Part shown: positions 11,229 to 23,040 of the stretch, one piece after another
How the letters are laid out: every line of letters begins with the position of its first letter
Numbering within the stretch: the stretch's first letter is position 1
DNA from: Cercis canadensis
Taxonomy: Eukaryota; Streptophyta; Magnoliopsida; Fabales; Fabaceae
DNA: 64,000 nucleotides
Assembly (NCBI GenBank): GCA_003255065.1
Contig: QAOA01002012.1
Span: 457,808 to 521,807, forward strand
Reading direction: 5' to 3'
Made by a program: the position numbers and the translations under genes
The notes under the pieces: generated by a model
Database searches by the model: none
What the model saw: the letters and a program-made list of their open reading frames with translations, nothing else
Told to the model about the DNA's origin: nothing

Positions 11229-12545
11229 TCATGTCTCCCCCCAAAGAGGAGAATTGGATGGATCAGGGGAGTAGAAAGTGTCAGACTCAAGGAATGTGAC
11301 ATCCATAGTCATATAGATGTGCCGAGTAGCTGGGTCATAGCAGCGGTATCCTTTCTGGTGTACATCATAGCCCAAAAAAAGGCAGCGAATGGCACAAGGA
11401 TCAAGTTTTGTATCTTGGTTCTTATGTAGATGAACAAACGCAACACATTTGAAGATACGAGGTGGGAGTATGTGTACTATGGTTAGCACATATGTAGACA
11501 AGTTTTGTAGCGGAGTCTTAAATTCAAGAACCTTTGAGGGCATACGGTTAATGAGATAGACAGTTGTGGCGACAACATCAGCCCAGTGTTGGTTGGGCAT
11601 GTGAGCTCTAAGTAAGAGAGCTTGAGCAGTTTCAAGGATGTGGCAATTCTTGCGTTCTGCAAGACCATTTTGCTGAGGAGTCTGAGGACATGAAGTCTCA
11701 TGAATAAGTCCATGATGTTGGAAATAATCATGAAACTGTTGATTGACATACTCGCCACCATTATTAGATTGAAGGATACAAATCTTAGTTGAGTACTGGG
11801 TCTGAACCATTCTATGGAAGAGTTGAAATACATGGAACACCTCATTTTTTTGTTTCAACAAGTAAATCCAAGTCATGCGAGTACAACCATCCACAAACAT
11901 CACACACCAGCAGAAACCAGAAATAGTGGACTTTGGAGATGGACCCCACACATAAGAATGAATCAAAGCAAAAGGAACATCACTTTTATTCATGCTTAAC
12001 AGAAAAGGAACTCGATGAATTTTAGCTAAAATACAAGCCTCACATTTAAAGTCCAACAATGAGGTGTCCAAAAATAAATCAGGAAAAACATGTTTTAGAT
12101 AACCAAATGAAGGATGGCCTAGCCGATGGTGCCACAGCAAAATTTGGTCCACTTTGAGGTTACTCATGTGATGCATGTGATGTCGTCCTACACTGAAATC
12201 CTCCATATAATAAAGTCTCCCCCTCTTAGTACCAAGCCCAATTATCTCCTTGGTGAGAATATCATGAAGAAGACAGAACGAAGGAAAAATAAGTGCAACA
12301 CAATTTAAATCTTTAGTAACTTGACTCACAGATAGCAATTTATGTGAAAGAGAGGGCACAAGTAACGTATTAGAGAGAGGTAGGGCCGGTGATAACATCA
12401 CAGTCCCAACCCTTGTTACTGAAGATAAACCACCATTAGCATTGGCAATGCTTGTGCGCCAAGGAGGTGAGGAATCAATGAAATCACTTGCATCAAATGT
12501 CATATGGTCTTTGGCTCCGAAATCAAGGATCCAAGCATGGCTGTC
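11229..12545 (-). pseudogene. copia protease end and integrase
   Basis: The protease motif just upstream of 12503 reads WILDFGAKDHM (relatives: DSGAS/T DHM), so the catalytic Ser position is Phe. The 424-codon open frame then runs through GAG-pre-integrase (LLWHHRLGHPSFGYLKHVF, CEACILAKIHRVPF) and the integrase core. The three catalytic positions read HSYVWGP (Asp to Tyr), QSNNGGEY (Asp to Asn) and NGLAERKN (Glu kept). DNA-joining activity should be lost even though the frame is open. Confidence 0.88.
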
Positions 12546-12599
12546 AACATCTAGATTAGGACAAAGTAGAGCATTACCATGGGTAGAGGTGGAACTAGC

Positions 12600-13643
12600 T
12601 GCTAGAATGAGGGAAAGTTGTGGTTCTGTAGTAACTATTGTAGCTTTTCCTGTGTTGTCACCTGTATCTCGATGTTTCCAAGCCTGGAACTCATGCCACT
12701 AGTTAGGATAGCCATGAAATTTGAAACAAGTGTCATAGGTATGTTTTGTACCTCCATAGTGAGAGCACTTAGTTCCATCAGATGAGTCTCGTTGTTTAGA
12801 GTGGGAACCAGTTTTGCTACTCTATAAAGTGAGAGATTTGGAAAGTGTGTTTGGCTTCGACCCATGCTGGAAACTCTTGGATGCGAGAATTGTGCTTGGT
12901 ATTTCATTTGGACTGCTCATTGTCATCACTGCTTGACGGTGAGCTTCCTTATGAACATGTGCATAGGCTTGCTCTACTGTTGGGAATGGTTTTTTTTGTA
13001 AGACATCACTCCGAATATTGTCTAAACGATCATCAAGGCCGTCTAAGAATACATAGACCCGATCTTCATGGACAAGGGTATTGTAGTGTTGGATATCAGT
13101 GGGACACTCCATCGAGTTTGGTCGACGAAAGTCTATTTCACGCTAGAGTCCTTGGAGATCAATATAGTATTTTTCAAGGGAACCACCAACCTGTTTGAGG
13201 CGGGTCACACGGCGCCAAAGGTCATACACTTGAGAGGTGTCGCTACAATCAAAGTATGTAGTCGTAACTGCATCCCACACCATCTTGGCTGTCGAGAATG
13301 GAATGAAATTTCTGATAAGAGAGGAGTCCATGGAGTTAATCAGCCATCCTTTAACAATCGTGTTGTTGGTCTGCCAATGTCGAAAGGTAGAGTCTGTTTG
13401 AGGAGGTTGAGGAAGACCACCATTTATATATCCCAGTTTGTCTTTGCCTGAGATATACATCTCGACCACCTGGGACCAAAGAACATAATTGGTGCCATCC
13501 AACTTGATGCCAATCGGTGCAATATTATGATCAGAATGAGTCGCAGTTAAGGCTAAAGTTTGGCTTAACACTTCAGTCATTTTTGTGGTTAGCTCAACAA
13601 GGATAGAAAATGTGTCATCAGTATGGGGTTTTGTATCAGCCAT
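12600..13643 (-). pseudogene. copia gag
   Basis: Starts at ATG 13641-13643, 38 nt after the primer site. The N-terminal part carries the copia gag signature IKLDGTNYVLWSQVVEMYI and GWLINSM. A TAG at 13143-13145 replaces the Trp codon after DLQGL, and the frame resumes to about 12822 (YNTLVHEDRVYVFLDGLDDRL). A zinc-knuckle-like stretch (CSHYGGTKHTYDTCFKFHGYP) lies near 12710-12775, with TAG replacing a Trp just after it. In active elements gag forms the particle and binds the genomic RNA. Confidence 0.85.
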
Positions 13644-13680
13644 GGAGGAAGAAGGAATGAGTCAAAGAAAGAATATGATC

Positions 13681-13696
13681 AATTACTCTGATACCA
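13681..13696 (-). promoter_or_regulatory. primer binding site of Copia-1 (initiator Met tRNA)
   Basis: The minus strand reads TGGTATCAGAGTAATT directly after the 5' LTR. It matches the 3' end of plant initiator Met tRNA (TGGTATCAGAGC), the usual copia primer, for at least 11 bases. Confidence 0.92.
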
Positions 13697-13889
13697 TGTC
13701 AAACTGATATGGAAAATATTTCTGTATTCATTGATTATTCTCTGCAAGAGTGGAGGAATATATATACACATAAACTACCTATTTTAGGCTATACATCAAT
13801 CATGGTAATTAACTAAATTAAAGGGTATATCCCAAAATTGACTCCTAAGATCTCTTAGAGATCAATTCTCACCACAACTCATGCCAACA
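13697..13889 (-). repeat. 5' LTR of Copia-1
   Basis: 193 bp, plus-strand view TGTCAAACTGATATGG to CATGCCAACA, followed by the second CTCAT target copy at 13890-13894. It is next to the primer site, which fixes it as the 5' LTR. Confidence 0.92.
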
Positions 13890-14830
13890 CTCATAACATT
13901 TAGCCATCCTTTGTTTTTGAGCCACAAGATGGTCCAAAGCCATCATTTGAACATCATCAAGTTCATTTAGTTCATCAAAAATTGAGGTAAATCACTTTGT
14001 TTCTGAATCTTGATTGATTGAATAGTGATTTCCACAGGAAGAACAACATCATGGCCATAAACTAGTTTGTAAGGACTGATTTTTGTTGACTCCGTCGGCA
14101 AAGTCCGATAAGCCCAGAGGACGTGGTTCAAGACCTTGTGCTAGCTCTTAGGAAATTGTCCTACATTCTTTCAAATCATGTTGATCGGGATTTTGTTCAT
14201 AGCCTCAACCTGCCCATTGGCTTGGGCATGATAGGGAGTTGATTCAACAAATTGATTCCTCTCTCCTATGCGTACTCTTTGGTTTTTCTCCCTATAAGAA
14301 CTCTCCCATTGTCGGTGGTGATAGTCTCTGGCAACCCAAATCGAAAAACAATTTGTTCTTCAATGAACTCAATAACATCTTTCTAAGTGATATCTTCGTA
14401 CACTTTCACCTTGGCCCACTTCGTGAAGTAATCTACAGCCACTAGTATGTAAGAATACCCTTTCGATGAAGGTGGTTGAATTTGGCCAATAATATCAATA
14501 GCCCAACCTCGAAATGGCCAAGTCTTAATGATGGCATGCAAATAAGCCATTGGTACCTTTTGCATTCTCCCATGCTTTTGGCATTTTCCACAACTCTTGG
14601 CAAATTCAATACAATCTTTAAACATACTCAGCCAATAAAATCCTCTTCGATTCAAAATCCACTTCATTTTGTGGCCCAATTCCTGGGCTCCGCAAATGCC
14701 TTCATGAACTTCCATCTTGGCATGTATAGCTTCTTTATGTCCGAGGCACTTGAACAACAATTCTCCATTAGCATGTCTTTTAAAGAGTTCGTCATCCAGC
14801 AAAACATAATTAGTTGCCAACAATCAAATT
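13890..14830 (-). pseudogene. integrase of Tat-1 (zinc-binding and core domains)
   Basis: 14823-14383 encodes the zinc-binding part (CxxC as SCGKCQKHG) and the first catalytic Asp (GWAIDIIGQI, then YILVAVDYFTKW). A TAG follows YEDIT where Trp is expected. The next part, 14380-13890, holds the second Asp (TTDNGR) and the Glu (NGQVEAMNK), then WAYRTLP and SPYKLVYG, with further stops. The frame then meets Copia-1 and resumes at 9068. Intact relatives insert the cDNA into the chromosome. Confidence 0.8.
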
Positions 14831-14949
14831 CTTCTTTCGATTAGAATCGAAGGGCTGTCCATATACGCTCTGATGTAAACTCTCCAATCATCTGCGTCAT
14901 TCTACGCAATCAATTCCATGTTTCTGCTCAACTAGGACTAACCTTCTTT

Positions 14950-15701
14950 TAGCTTCAATTAGCTTGGCAAAGGTTTTCGAAGACACCTTATATCCAAAGG
15001 CTAACTGAGCTAAGTTGTTGGCTTTGCAATTATTCTCTCTTGGTATGTGCTTCACCATGACGTCATTGAACTCTGCTAATAGACGACATGCAATGATAAA
15101 ATACTTAGCTAAATTTGGACTTGTACATCTGAATAGGAGTTATTTGGCCGATAATTAACTGAGACTCTCCCAACACTTCGACGTATCGTGCCTCAGCCTA
15201 GATCAATAAATCTAAGCTCAAAATTGAAGCTTCGTATTCTACTTCATTATTTGAACAATCTGATTCTAAAGATAACATAAATTTGGTTATTTGATTCGGA
15301 GGAGATATTAGCATCACCCCTACTCCAGCTCCGTTTCGATGACTAGATCCATCGAAAAAGAGTTTTCATCTTTTCAAATCAATGTAGTTCACCTCATTCA
15401 AATGTCCCGCATGATCTACTAAGAAATATGCTAGTACTTGTCCTTTCACAGCTTTCATGGGGACATACTGCAAAGAAAACTCAGTTAAAGCAATAGCCCA
15501 TCGACTAATCTTGCCATGAATGATAGGCTTTGAAAGCATGTATTTCAAAATATCTGTTTTCGACAACACATAGACATGTTTTGGTTTCAGATAATGCTTT
15601 AACTTCACATAAGAGGAATATAAAGCCAAGCATAATTTTTCAATAGAAGTGTACTTTTGCTCAACAAGGGTTAAGTACACGACTCCAGTAAAAATCCACA
15701 T
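14950..15701 (-). pseudogene. RNase H and archaeal-type second RNase H of Tat-1
   Basis: 15701-15366 is the normal gypsy RNase H (YTSIEKLCLALYSSYVKLKHYL, KYMLSKPIIHGKISRWAIAL). After one TGA stop (Trp position) the same frame continues as FFDGSSHRNGAGVGVML, then EVEYEASIL, the archaeal-type RNase H typical of Tat. A TAG (15200-15202 region) interrupts it after LSLDLLI, and LGESQLIIGQI follows. The Asp of FDGS, the Glu of EVEYEA and the Gly-rich core are visible. This second RNase H is the main lineage marker. Confidence 0.78.
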
Positions 15702-16134
15702 TTTTGACTTTATTTATGTTCTTGTGTAAGTACACAAGCAACAGTGTCGAATGAAGCAAACAAATATAATTTCAAAGGCCTACCAACTACAGGGGTACAA
15801 TTACTATGGGATTCGACAAGTACCTCTTCATTTTGTCAAACGCCTGTTGATGTTGATCCTCCCATATAAAGTCTTTTTCTCCCTTTAGCTTGAGTAAAAG
15901 GGAGAATACTCTGAGTCTTCCTGACAAATTTGAAATAAATCTTCTTAGAAAGTTGATCTTGCCAATTAGACTCTACAATTCTTTATTTGTTTAGAGGAGG
16001 CGAGGTTTCGATGGTTGCTTTGGTCTTGTTCTTGTCCATTTTGATGCCTCTCTTGTGAACTAGAGAACCAAGAAAGTTGCTAACCATAACTCCAAAAGCA
16101 CACTTTTGAGGATTCATTTTCAGTCCATGCTTCC

Positions 16135-16900
16135 TCATTCTGAAAAGCTTGTTCGAGGTCTTGCAAATGTGTTTCTTGTTTTTTCTAACTTAACAACTAC
16201 ATCATCGATGTAAACCTCAATGACTTTGCCAATCATATCATGAAAGACTACATTCATTGCTCTTTGATATGTTGCACCAACATTTTTTAGTCCAAACGAC
16301 ATTACCATCCATTCAAAAGTCCCTAACGACCAAGGACATCGAAAGGCCATTTTCGGAACATCCTCCTCAGCAATGAAAATATGATTATATCCTGAGTGAC
16401 CATCAACGAAACTCATGACTTCATGGCCAACAACAGAATCAAGAAGCATGTTTGCCACTGGCATCGGATATTCATCCATCAGGGTGGCCATATTTAAATT
16501 TCAAAAATCAATGCACACCCTTAACTTTCCATTCTTGTTAATAGTAGGAACAATATTTGAGATCCACTCCACGTACTAGCAATACGAATGAATTTAGCCT
16601 TAACCAGCCTTTTGATTTCCTCTTTTATTTTCAACAAAATATAAGGTGCAAATCATTGCAGAGGCTGCTTCGCAGGTTTGAATCCATCCCTTATCGGTAG
16701 TATGTGCTCTACCATGTTTCTGCTAAGTCTCGACATCTCTTCATAGTCCTAAGCAAAACAATCCCTGTATTGTTGCAATACTCCAACAATCTTGTTTCGG
16801 AACTCCACATGTAACAACTTGCTTACAAATGTAGGTCGACTCTCACCAATCTCTCCCAGATTGACCTCTTCCAAAGGATCTTGGACTTTGACTTTCTTCT
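16135..16900 (-). pseudogene. reverse transcriptase of Tat-1
   Basis: 16491-16135 holds the palm: MATLMDEYPMPVANMLLD, FVDGHSGYNHIFIAEED, FGLKNVGATYQRAMN and the active site YIDDVVVK with both Asp kept. Upstream (to about 16900) is the degraded N-terminal part with stops. In an active element this domain copies the RNA genome into DNA. Confidence 0.8.
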
Positions 16901-17200
16901 CTCCTTATTTTAAAGGCCCCTCTTCGAATCCTAAGAGATTGTCATCTATGATGCAATCAAAGATTTGCCCGATATGCCCTACCAACATTTCCTTGTCGAC
17001 TACATATTCTTGCAACCACTCTACAAGGTTGCTCAAGATATCTTGATCCTAATTCATCATGTAAAGCCATTGTAATACAACTGCGATTGCCTAGGTTCGA
17101 CGGGCATAGCGGTTGATTGAATGAACTCAAAACCATTGCAACCTAACTTGTAGTAATGATAGTCGCTTGGGCTGAAATTCTTGGCTTTGACCAAATGAAC

Positions 17201-17690
17201 TCAAGGGAGATAAAGATTAAACTCAGTGTGACATTGTTCAAAGTAACAAAGACTGTCATCCGCAGGAATAATCTCACGTTCTCCCTTTTCATTCCATATT
17301 GCTATGTATTGATGCACAATTGAAGGTATTGAGCCTACTGCATGTATCCAATATTTCCCAAGAAGCAAGTTGTAACTTGCTTTTGAAGACATAACCACAA
17401 ACAATGTCCTTTGAGTGAAGGAGCCCACTATGATAGAAAGAACAACTATGCCATCTAATGGAGAAGTTTGACCATTGAAATCAGTACTAACATATTGGTA
17501 AGAACCAAATCGATCTGAGACTTCCCGAGTTTCAAGAACGTCAATCTGGGAATCAAGTTGACTGTTGCTCCACCATCAATCATCACTTTGTTAATTGGCT
17601 ATCCTTTGACAAGAGCTTTAATATGTAGAGGTCTGAGATGCCTCCTTTGCTCTATGATAGGTTTCTCAAAGAATGCAAAACCAAAATCCA
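17201..17690 (-). pseudogene. aspartic protease of Tat-1
   Basis: The active site reads MIDGGATVNLIP (about 17550-17593), the DGGA form seen in Tat proteases. Further on, 17428-17201 gives SYNLLLGKYWIHAVGSIPS, the LLGRxWIH-type motif with Arg changed to Lys. Upstream, RHLRPLHIKALVKG matches the region before the active site. Frames are broken between the parts. Confidence 0.72.
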
Positions 17691-17699
17691 ACGAACTCG

Positions 17700-18017
17700 A
17701 ACTGGTTGCTGTTTCAGAAACTTCTTCCACCTCTATATCGTTGTTGTCTTCATAATCATTATCATTAGACCAGGAGATGATATCCCTTTAAAACTCTGCA
17801 GGCAGCATCGACACCATATTGATGGACACACTGCAACCTTGCTCAATTGTTGTTTTTTGATTCTCTTCTTTTGGTCTGAAAATCTTTGCACTGTTCAAAC
17901 CATATCTCTTTTGCCATTGCCTCTTTCTCTAGAGTTTCCTCTTTTATGTCTAAGAAAGACCTTGCTCTTGCAGAGAAATTGCTCCTGGCTTCTTTGGCTC
18001 TAACATTTTGAACACAC
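17700..18017 (-). pseudogene. gag-protease linker of Tat-1, proximal part
   Basis: Degraded minus-strand coding with stops, including a SINMVSMLPAEF stretch (about 17775-17825). It joins in frame with the sequence at 23151 once TIR-1 and one TTA copy are removed, which shows where TIR-1 landed. Confidence 0.55.
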
Positions 18018-18020
18018 TTA

Positions 18021-18120
18021 GGGCCTATTTGGGAGTTTGAAGTGAGGGGAAAGAAAATGAGAAGAGAGGAAAGGGAAGAGAAAGGAAGGAAAGAGAAAGA
18101 GAAGGATTTCCTTCTCTTTT
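18021..18120. repeat. left terminal inverted repeat and subterminal purine-rich zone of TIR-1
   Basis: The 18-bp TIR is followed by about 80 bp of G/A-rich sequence (GAGGGGAAAGAAAATGAGAAG). The inverted right end shows a similar G/A-rich zone over 23040-23130, so the similarity extends past the TIR core. Confidence 0.6.
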
Positions 18121-18599
18121 GTTTGGATGATTAAAATAAGAAAAAAAGAGGAAAGGAAAGGAAAAGTTTGTAAAGTATTTTTATTAGTTTACCATTTATT
18201 ATTAAAATAGACATATTTAATATAAAATTAAATAATATAATACACTTATTTCTTTTTCTCTCTAAACTAATCAATTAATAAAACTAGAAAATAAATTAAA
18301 TATTTTTCTAAAAAAAAATTAATCAACAAATAAGTGATAAATGATCTTAACATGTTATAAAACAATGGTTAAGCATAACAGTAAAAATTCAAATTGAGGT
18401 AATCTGATAACAAGAATAATATATATGAAAAACTATTTACAGGTAACAAAGTTAAACATAAAACATCTAATTCAATTAACATCCTATGCAGAAGTGAAAC
18501 AGAAACACAAAATAAAACTATAGCTTGTATTAGTCTTCTCTATAATGTTTAAGCTCTTCCTTTTGCCTATTTATTGTCAAGAACAACTCGAATGCACTA

Positions 18600-18700
18600 G
18601 GTGAGCAGACCAATTGGCCAAAACAAAGCTGCAATGCCAATACAAATACCCCATTGCCCTAATCCAGACTCTTAGTATTGGCAAACTTCTTCAGAAACTA
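18600..18700 (-). pseudogene. fragment of a P-type Ca2+-ATPase C-terminal transmembrane segment
   Basis: The minus strand encodes LKKFANTKSLD, then a TAG at a Trp position, then GQWGICIGIAALFWPIGLL. It resembles the last membrane helix of plant autoinhibited Ca2+-ATPases (ACA type: LxWxQWxxCIGIAxxSWPI). Only this last-exon piece is seen. The intact enzyme pumps Ca2+ out of the cytosol. The piece is on the same strand as the MO25 exons in TIR-1. The identification is from pattern memory, not a search. Confidence 0.5.
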
Positions 18701-19003
18701 GACCATCATCAACTGAAAAACTACTGTTATGCCCACATTTGCTATCAATTGCTATCAACAGCCTCTCAATATTGGTCCAACTAGTGTGATAAAACTCCAC
18801 TTTATTCAATGGTCTAACCTGAACATGTTGCAAGAAAAGAGAAGCAAATCTAAAATATCACAATATGAATTATTACCTTGCTGTAACAGGAGACCAAATA
18901 TCACCATAGACGAAAAATGTAATATGTAGTCATGTCTAAAATTTAATCCAAGTGATTAAAGATTTGAGAAGCACAGTACAAGTGTACAAAAAAACCATAT
19001 CCC

Positions 19004-20606
19004 AGATGAGCTACCGAGGCTCCTCAAATTAATTAAGTTAAGGTTGGTTACCTAAGCTATTTGCAGCATAGGACAGCCCTAAGTCGAACCTAAGGATTAT
19101 TCTATTTAGTGAATCATATTAAGAAGCATGTAAACAGGGGGGTTTTGTTTGGTTTATGTGATTAACAGAAATTAAATGTAAGTGGTAAAGTTTAAGAGAA
19201 AGCAACCAATCCAAGCCTTAACTGATTCTGATTTTAGTTCATCCTTGATTTCTAATGATCCATTCAATTATTAACCATGTTCTTGGCCTTTAAAACATAT
19301 CAAGAAGCCTCTCAATGTTCTATGGATTCCACTGGTTAAGCAACCAGAATTCGGTTTTAACTAAGACCAAATGAATTAAGCAAACATTCAAGTCTAGTTT
19401 TACCTAAGTCCATGATCCAGCCAAGGTGATTAATCCATCCAAAAGCTTAGAAACATTAATCAACCATACAATCCTCTTTTATCACATGCAATTAAGCAAT
19501 CACACATGAAGATCCAAATTCGAATTTTAACAATCCAAACAGAATAGTTCAGAGGAAGCAAGAAGCAGATTAATCATTGAATGAATAACAACAACACATA
19601 ATCTTAAAACCAATAATCAGAATAGCCAAAACCTGGATTGATTGATGAATTAGCCCTCCATGAACAAGAGAAGCTAAGTTCTTACAAAATATCTAGGGAG
19701 AAAACTTAGAGGCTAAGGAAAGAGTAAAAGCTGTCTAAAAATATCTAATTCACTTCTTCTCAATTTCGGCTGCCCTCTTGTGCTGATATAGACCTCCAAA
19801 ATTACATGCACACCCAAATTTACCTTAGGGTACACTTGTTCCCATGGGCCTTAGCTTCAATTGGGCTTTGGTTTGGGCCCATTTGGACTTGTCATGAGGA
19901 AGTTAGACCCATTTAAGTGGCAATAGGTGTCTGGAACCGTCAACTAACTTCCACAGCAAATAAGACCATCTTAAATATAAAATATGGTGAACCGGTCTTC
20001 ATAGCAATTGAAGCTATGTCTATTAGCTTTCCAATGGTACCAGTTTCAGGTCCATATGACATCCACAACTCAAGTTATGACCCAAATACTGCATGTAGGT
20101 CAGGATCCTGTGACAGCATGTCTTCTCTGGCTTCCAGGCTGCATATGACCTTCTGAACGTCCGAATTAGCTTTGGAGCCCTGAAAGANAGCTATGTCTGT
20201 TAGCTTTCCAATGGTACCAGTTTCAGGTCCATATGACATCCACAACTCAAGTTATGACCCAAATACTGCATGTAGGTCAGGATCCTGCGACAGCATGTCT
20301 TCTCTGGCTTCCAGGCTGCATATGACCTTCTGAACGTCCGAATTAGCTTTGGAGCCCTGAAAGAAAGTTGTAGACAATTCTCTCAGCTTTCTTACAAGGT
20401 ATGAGTCGGAATTTTTAGACATCAGAACTCAAGATATGCACGAAACACAGAGACAACATAAAATGCTCAGTATTGTTGGAAATTGCAATTAGGCACAAAT
20501 GGATCCAAAGTCATGAAATGAGGTCTAAGTCTATGCAATTCAGCCCAAAAGAGGTTTAAAAGACTAAGTATGAGGGATAACTATTGTATAAAAAGTGTGT
20601 TCATCA
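19004..20606 (-). repeat. solo LTR of family Y inside TIR-1
   Basis: Minus-strand LTR starting TGATGAACAC (ends at 20606 on plus), same family as 51270-52686 and 58446-59802. The 5-bp target duplication ATCCC is at 18999-19003 and 20607-20611, with no internal region, so this is a solo LTR left by LTR-LTR recombination. True length is about 1,426 bp, because a 176-bp assembly duplication sits around the N at 20188. Confidence 0.88.
20012..20364. other. assembly duplication flanking N at 20188
   Basis: 20012-20187 and 20189-20364 are 176-bp direct copies with very few differences, separated by one N. Other copies of this LTR contain the segment once. Confidence 0.88.
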
Positions 20607-20611
20607 ATCCC

Positions 20612-21203
20612 TGTCATAGACTCATTTCTCATTCCATTTATAATTGTTGACCAACATATAGCAATCCAAGCATTATTTATGCATGATTAAATCTGAATTC
20701 TTATTATTTAGCTAAAAGAATGCATGGCAGGAAAATATTTGTGAAAACAATACAAATAAAATAACAGTATAACATGTACCTTTTGATCATCCACGCTTCT
20801 ATTGAAGCTGCTCTTATCAGATCTTGATAAAGGCAGAAAAGCATAATCAAAATACCAAAACTACACTACTTTAGACATAAAACCATCAAGACTAAGAACA
20901 TACAAGAGTTATGCTTGAGAAACGACCTAGACCACCTTTTATACAACTATGCTTTTCAATTCGTTATATGAGCCTTCCACATAGTGCCCTTCTCATTTGG
21001 CACAAATCACACCAAGGTGCAATGCTCAAATGCATAGAAAAATAGGAAACAAAAATGCTTGTATATGACTTAAAATACAAGATTATCTGACAAAGACTAC
21101 CAACCTGAATAGAAAGATTGTGTTTCCAAGTGTTACCATTAACCATCTTAAGCTCAAAATTTAAGAAAATGAAAAATGAAATTATTAGGCCATTTTCCCT
21201 TAC
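20612..21203. other. TIR-1 interior without assigned gene
   Basis: AT-rich sequence. A minus-strand open stretch at 20964-21230 starts within the MO25-like exon in another frame and shows no family I know. It probably includes introns of the captured gene. Confidence 0.4.
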
Positions 21204-21999
21204 CTTGCAACAATCTGGCGTCTTATGCATTCCATCAACATTGTACCAAAGTGTAAAGCCATATATGTGTTTTCATATCTAAAGAAAAAAAATGGTTAAT
21301 TAATAGCATAATAGAATTAGTAACAGGGAAAACATAATTTGACAAAAGGCACAATAAGGAGTAGAATACACAAGAAAAGATATAAACAAAAAATCAGTAA
21401 TTTTTAATTAAAGTTCACTGAAGTGACAGAACTTGGTGATCAATTAGTCAAGACAATAGTGTTTATTCATTTGGTGGAAGTTCTAGAAGAGATACTACAT
21501 GCAATAAAGTTAAGATAGATGTCAAGCAACCATAATACACATCCAATAGTTCCTTACCCAGCTATCAAGGCATCCAAAAGATCCATATTTTTCTCCAAGA
21601 AATCAGGTGCTTGATTGAACCTGCTGCCCTGTAAATTTTTCAACAACTTGAGTGGCATCCTTTTAGGCCAGCAAAAGCCAATAGCCTCAACATAAACAAC
21701 CACTGACACTGAGCAATCACAATATAGCATCAAGATAAAACTTCATGTCCAAATTCCACCGAGCACCCCAATGATGCAAGCATGGTAACATCTTTGACTG
21801 CAAATATTTGGAGCTCTCTCTCAAAATTCCTTGTCACCTCCAAGTTCAATTTTGGAAGACAATTGATAGGCAGTCACAATGTGTTCTCCTAGAAGAACTC
21901 TTGGGTCAATTGTGCACAAGCTTCTGAGACCGACTCAAATTCACTATTTCCATAGAGAATTGACTTTAGTTCCCTGATATTTTTAGATAACTTGGCCAT
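21204..21999 (-). pseudogene. MO25/CAB39-like gene fragment with introns, captured in TIR-1
   Basis: Three minus-strand exon remnants. (1) From 21999 downward, after a CAG acceptor: [19 protein letters not shown], then [11 protein letters not shown], a stop, and LPKLNLE. (2) 21628-21560: QQVQS in one frame, then FLEKNMDLLDALIAG in another, ending at a GT donor. (3) 21278-21204: YENTYMALHFGTMLMECIRRQ, bounded by TTTAG acceptor and GTAAGG donor. Exon phases 2 to 3 agree. This matches the order of the MO25 (Cab39) armadillo-like scaffold protein, which activates germinal-centre/STE20-type kinases. Stops and frameshifts show it is dead; later exons are absent. Confidence 0.7.
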
Positions 22000-23040
22000 C
22001 TGTTGTTTTATGAATCAGACAAATCATGCAGACATTAGAAACCATCAAATAAGAATGGGCAATAGTGCTGCCATATGAAGATGAGATGAAACACAAACAA
22101 GTAAGCAGGATAGGCATATCAAGCACCAACAGTTCTGTCGCCATTCACAAATTTTTTATCTCTATTGCCCTATAATACCTGATGGCAAGTCATGCATAAT
22201 TACCTGATGTTTTGTCTATTTTCAATACAAATTGATAAAGGATAAAATGCAGCAACACCAACATATAATAAAATGAGCATATAAATGAAGTTTTAAATGC
22301 ATAATACTAGAAAGTTTAAAGGCAATCAACATCAATGCCTTTACTTTTACTCCTAAAATTCTAGCACATCTTCAACTGCAGGGCTGCCATATTATTGTGA
22401 TTCACAAATCAAGGCTCTAAGGTTTAGCACATCCTCAAAGTGTTAGACACCAAATACTCCAAACTTGATATTTTGATAAGAACATTTGCTGATGGATGAC
22501 TCAACCTCATAAAACAACAATCTTCAGGGTTCAAAAATGACAAATTATACTTTATTAAAATTGCTAAGACACAAAAATAAAATAAAATAATGAGCTTCCA
22601 TTAAGAACATTGTTCTAGAACACTAACGTCACCATCACCAGTAGTAGAAAATAGGAAGAAAACAAGGAAAAAACAATTAATCACAATTTCCCAGGAACAA
22701 AAACACCAAAAATTCATACCCATACTCCATAAATAACATTTCAAAATTAAAAATAAAATAGAAAGGAGTACTTGATTTTCAGAGCAGAAGCAGAAAGAAC
22801 ATGGGAGTGAGTCAACTCACTTCTCGGAAGTGGACTGCGACGGTGATCTGTGACAGCAACGTGGAGGTTGGGTTTGTTGAGAGAAGAGAGGATATCGGGA
22901 CTGTGTAGGATATGGGTCAGTAATTTTTAAAATAGAAAGGGGTATAATGGTCATTGTAGCAATTTTCCTCTCCAAACCCCCAATCAAGAGGAATATGAAA
23001 ATGGAGAAAAAAAAGAAGTGTGGGGGTTGCGTCTTCTTCC
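22000..23040 (-). other. TIR-1 interior, possible 5' part of the captured gene
   Basis: Mostly AT-rich. A GC-richer patch at 22805-22920 reads on the minus strand like a 5' leader or first exon, with CT-rich sequence and a GTGAGT donor-like site near 22822. I cannot assign a protein to it. Confidence 0.3.

Larger units (their letters stand above)
9069..13889 (-). mobile_element. Copia-1: complete Ty1/copia retrotransposon, 4,821 bp
   Basis: Both LTRs (193 bp each), a primer site, a polypurine tract and a 5-bp target duplication (CTCAT at 9064-9068 and 13890-13894) are present. Gene order on the minus strand is gag, protease, integrase, reverse transcriptase, RNase H, as in Ty1/copia. The short LTRs suggest the Ale or Ivana side of copia, but I cannot settle this without a tree. 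LTR differences total 6 of 193. At a commonly assumed plant rate of 1.3e-8 per site per year that gives roughly 1.2 million years. Coding is broken by stops and by changes at all visible catalytic sites. Confidence 0.92.
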
